Origin: Planctomycetaceae bacterium
Lineage (GTDB): Bacteria > Planctomycetota > Planctomycetia > Pirellulales > Pirellulaceae
DNA length: 64,000 bases
Direction: 5' to 3'
Assembly: GCA_007694185.1 (NCBI GenBank)
Contig: RECD01000100.1
Coordinates: 62,001-126,000, forward strand
Shown here piece by piece: positions 63,736 to 64,000 of the stretch. Positions within the stretch are counted from its first letter, which is position 1; every line of letters begins with the position of its first letter. The notes beneath the pieces are model-generated. The model ran no database searches. It was given only the letters and a program-made list of their open reading frames with translations, and was not told where the DNA came from. The translations under genes and the position numbers were made by a program.

Positions 63736-64000
63736 ATGGAAGCTCAGCATTTGGACGTGGCGATCTCGGCCGCCAAGGCCGGCGCGGCGGAATTGATGGC
63801 CCGACGCGACAACCGGATTGTCTCCGAAAAGGCCCCCCGAGATCTGGTGACCGACGCCGACGTCGCGGCGCAAAAGGCGATCCGACGTGTTCTTGAAGAG
63901 GCTTACCCGGGCTACGCCTTTGTGGGTGAGGAGCAGGGTGAAAACGATCCCCCGGCGGCGGTCCGACGCGGTGATCCCGACGCGCCGCCCTGTTGGGTTG
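63736..64000 (+). CDS. Inositol monophosphatase family protein, partial
   Basis: 5' part of an inositol monophosphatase (IMPase/CysQ-like) gene, running off the window after 88 codons. The sequence begins MEAQHLDVAISAAKAGAAEL, followed by KAPRDLVTDADVAAQKAIRRVL (the DxVT-type metal region) and FVGEEQGE (the conserved GEE). The fold then leads into PPCWV, where the VDPxDGT metal motif would follow. The reaction would be dephosphorylation of inositol-1-phosphate or a related phosphate. ATG 63736 is 8 nt after the kinase stop, so co-transcription is likely. The stop is not in the window. Confidence 0.82.
   Translation, partial: MEAQHLDVAISAAKAGAAELMARRDNRIVSEKAPRDLVTDADVAAQKAIRRVLEEAYPGYAFVGEEQGENDPPAAVRRGDPDAPPCWV

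Overview
This window looks like a piece of a planctomycete chromosome, most likely a Rhodopirellula/Pirellulales-type marine lineage (inference from gene content; no rRNA or other phylogenetic marker is present). The evidence is high GC, many GTG/TTG starts with patchy Shine-Dalgarno sequences, a kinase-like protein with the LTSFQAKQIL linker typical of planctomycete Ser/Thr kinases, Tat-exported Gfo/Idh oxidoreductases, and several long proteins that I recognise only as planctomycete-type hypotheticals. KdsB and the pseudopilin operon indicate an LPS-bearing outer membrane. I see no tRNA, rRNA, CRISPR array, insertion sequence or prophage. This is ordinary, gene-dense chromosome with very short intergenic gaps, so long antisense ORFs are abundant and were discarded.

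Layout. 0.06-3.7 kb: an HDAC-family deacetylase, an L-2-hydroxyglutarate oxidase (LhgO) and a phosphoglucosamine-mutase-type enzyme. 3.8-9.5 kb: a tight operon of MoxR ATPase, DUF58 protein, membrane transglutaminase and cytidylate kinase. 9.6-14.5 kb: RimO, a secreted protein of unknown function, and a diadenylate cyclase (c-di-AMP synthase) resembling archaeal DacZ. 14.6-25.4 kb: a pseudokinase/membrane/STN-like protein faces a seven-gene minus-strand type II secretion/pseudopilin operon (gspG-H-I-J-K, a PilM-PilN fusion, and a PilO-like protein with an Ig/cadherin-like domain and a PilP/GspC-like tail). 25.8-26.7 kb: one orphan. 26.7-34.2 kb: cbb3 oxidase maturation genes ccoG-ccoH-SafE-ccoI-ccoS with a dihaem cytochrome c. 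34.4-38.5 kb: hemB and a compact fatty-acid-type cassette (KAS, hot-dog protein lacking the catalytic His, long ACP, intact FabZ). 38.8-47.8 kb: alaS, a DgcN/DgcA pair (N-acetylation and racemisation of D-glutamate), kdsB, a methyltransferase, lgt with an insert, and smpB. 48-52.9 kb: a creatininase-family hydrolase and three exported proteins, two of them Gfo/Idh/MocA oxidoreductases. 53-64 kb: ettA, a histone-H1-like basic protein, a 1,433-residue unknown, a CPBP protease, folK with a long tail, a small unknown, a Ser/Thr kinase and the start of an inositol-monophosphatase-family gene.

How genes work together. The ccoGHIS set loads copper into and assembles cbb3 oxidase encoded elsewhere. 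The gsp operon would build a pseudopilus but lacks GspD/E/F here. The KAS/hot-dog/ACP/FabZ genes form one cassette on one strand and probably act on a shared acyl-ACP. ATGA-type overlaps throughout suggest translational coupling.

The most unusual signals are: (1) a long imperfect hairpin at 62332-62424 in a gene-free stretch; (2) the dehydratase-like protein whose catalytic His is Tyr, beside an intact paralogue; (3) the pseudopilin operon with fused PilM-N and an Ig-like domain inside the PilO/PilP protein, opposite a pseudokinase with an STN-like tail; (4) Lgt with a PDZ-like periplasmic insert; (5) the DacZ-like cyclase.
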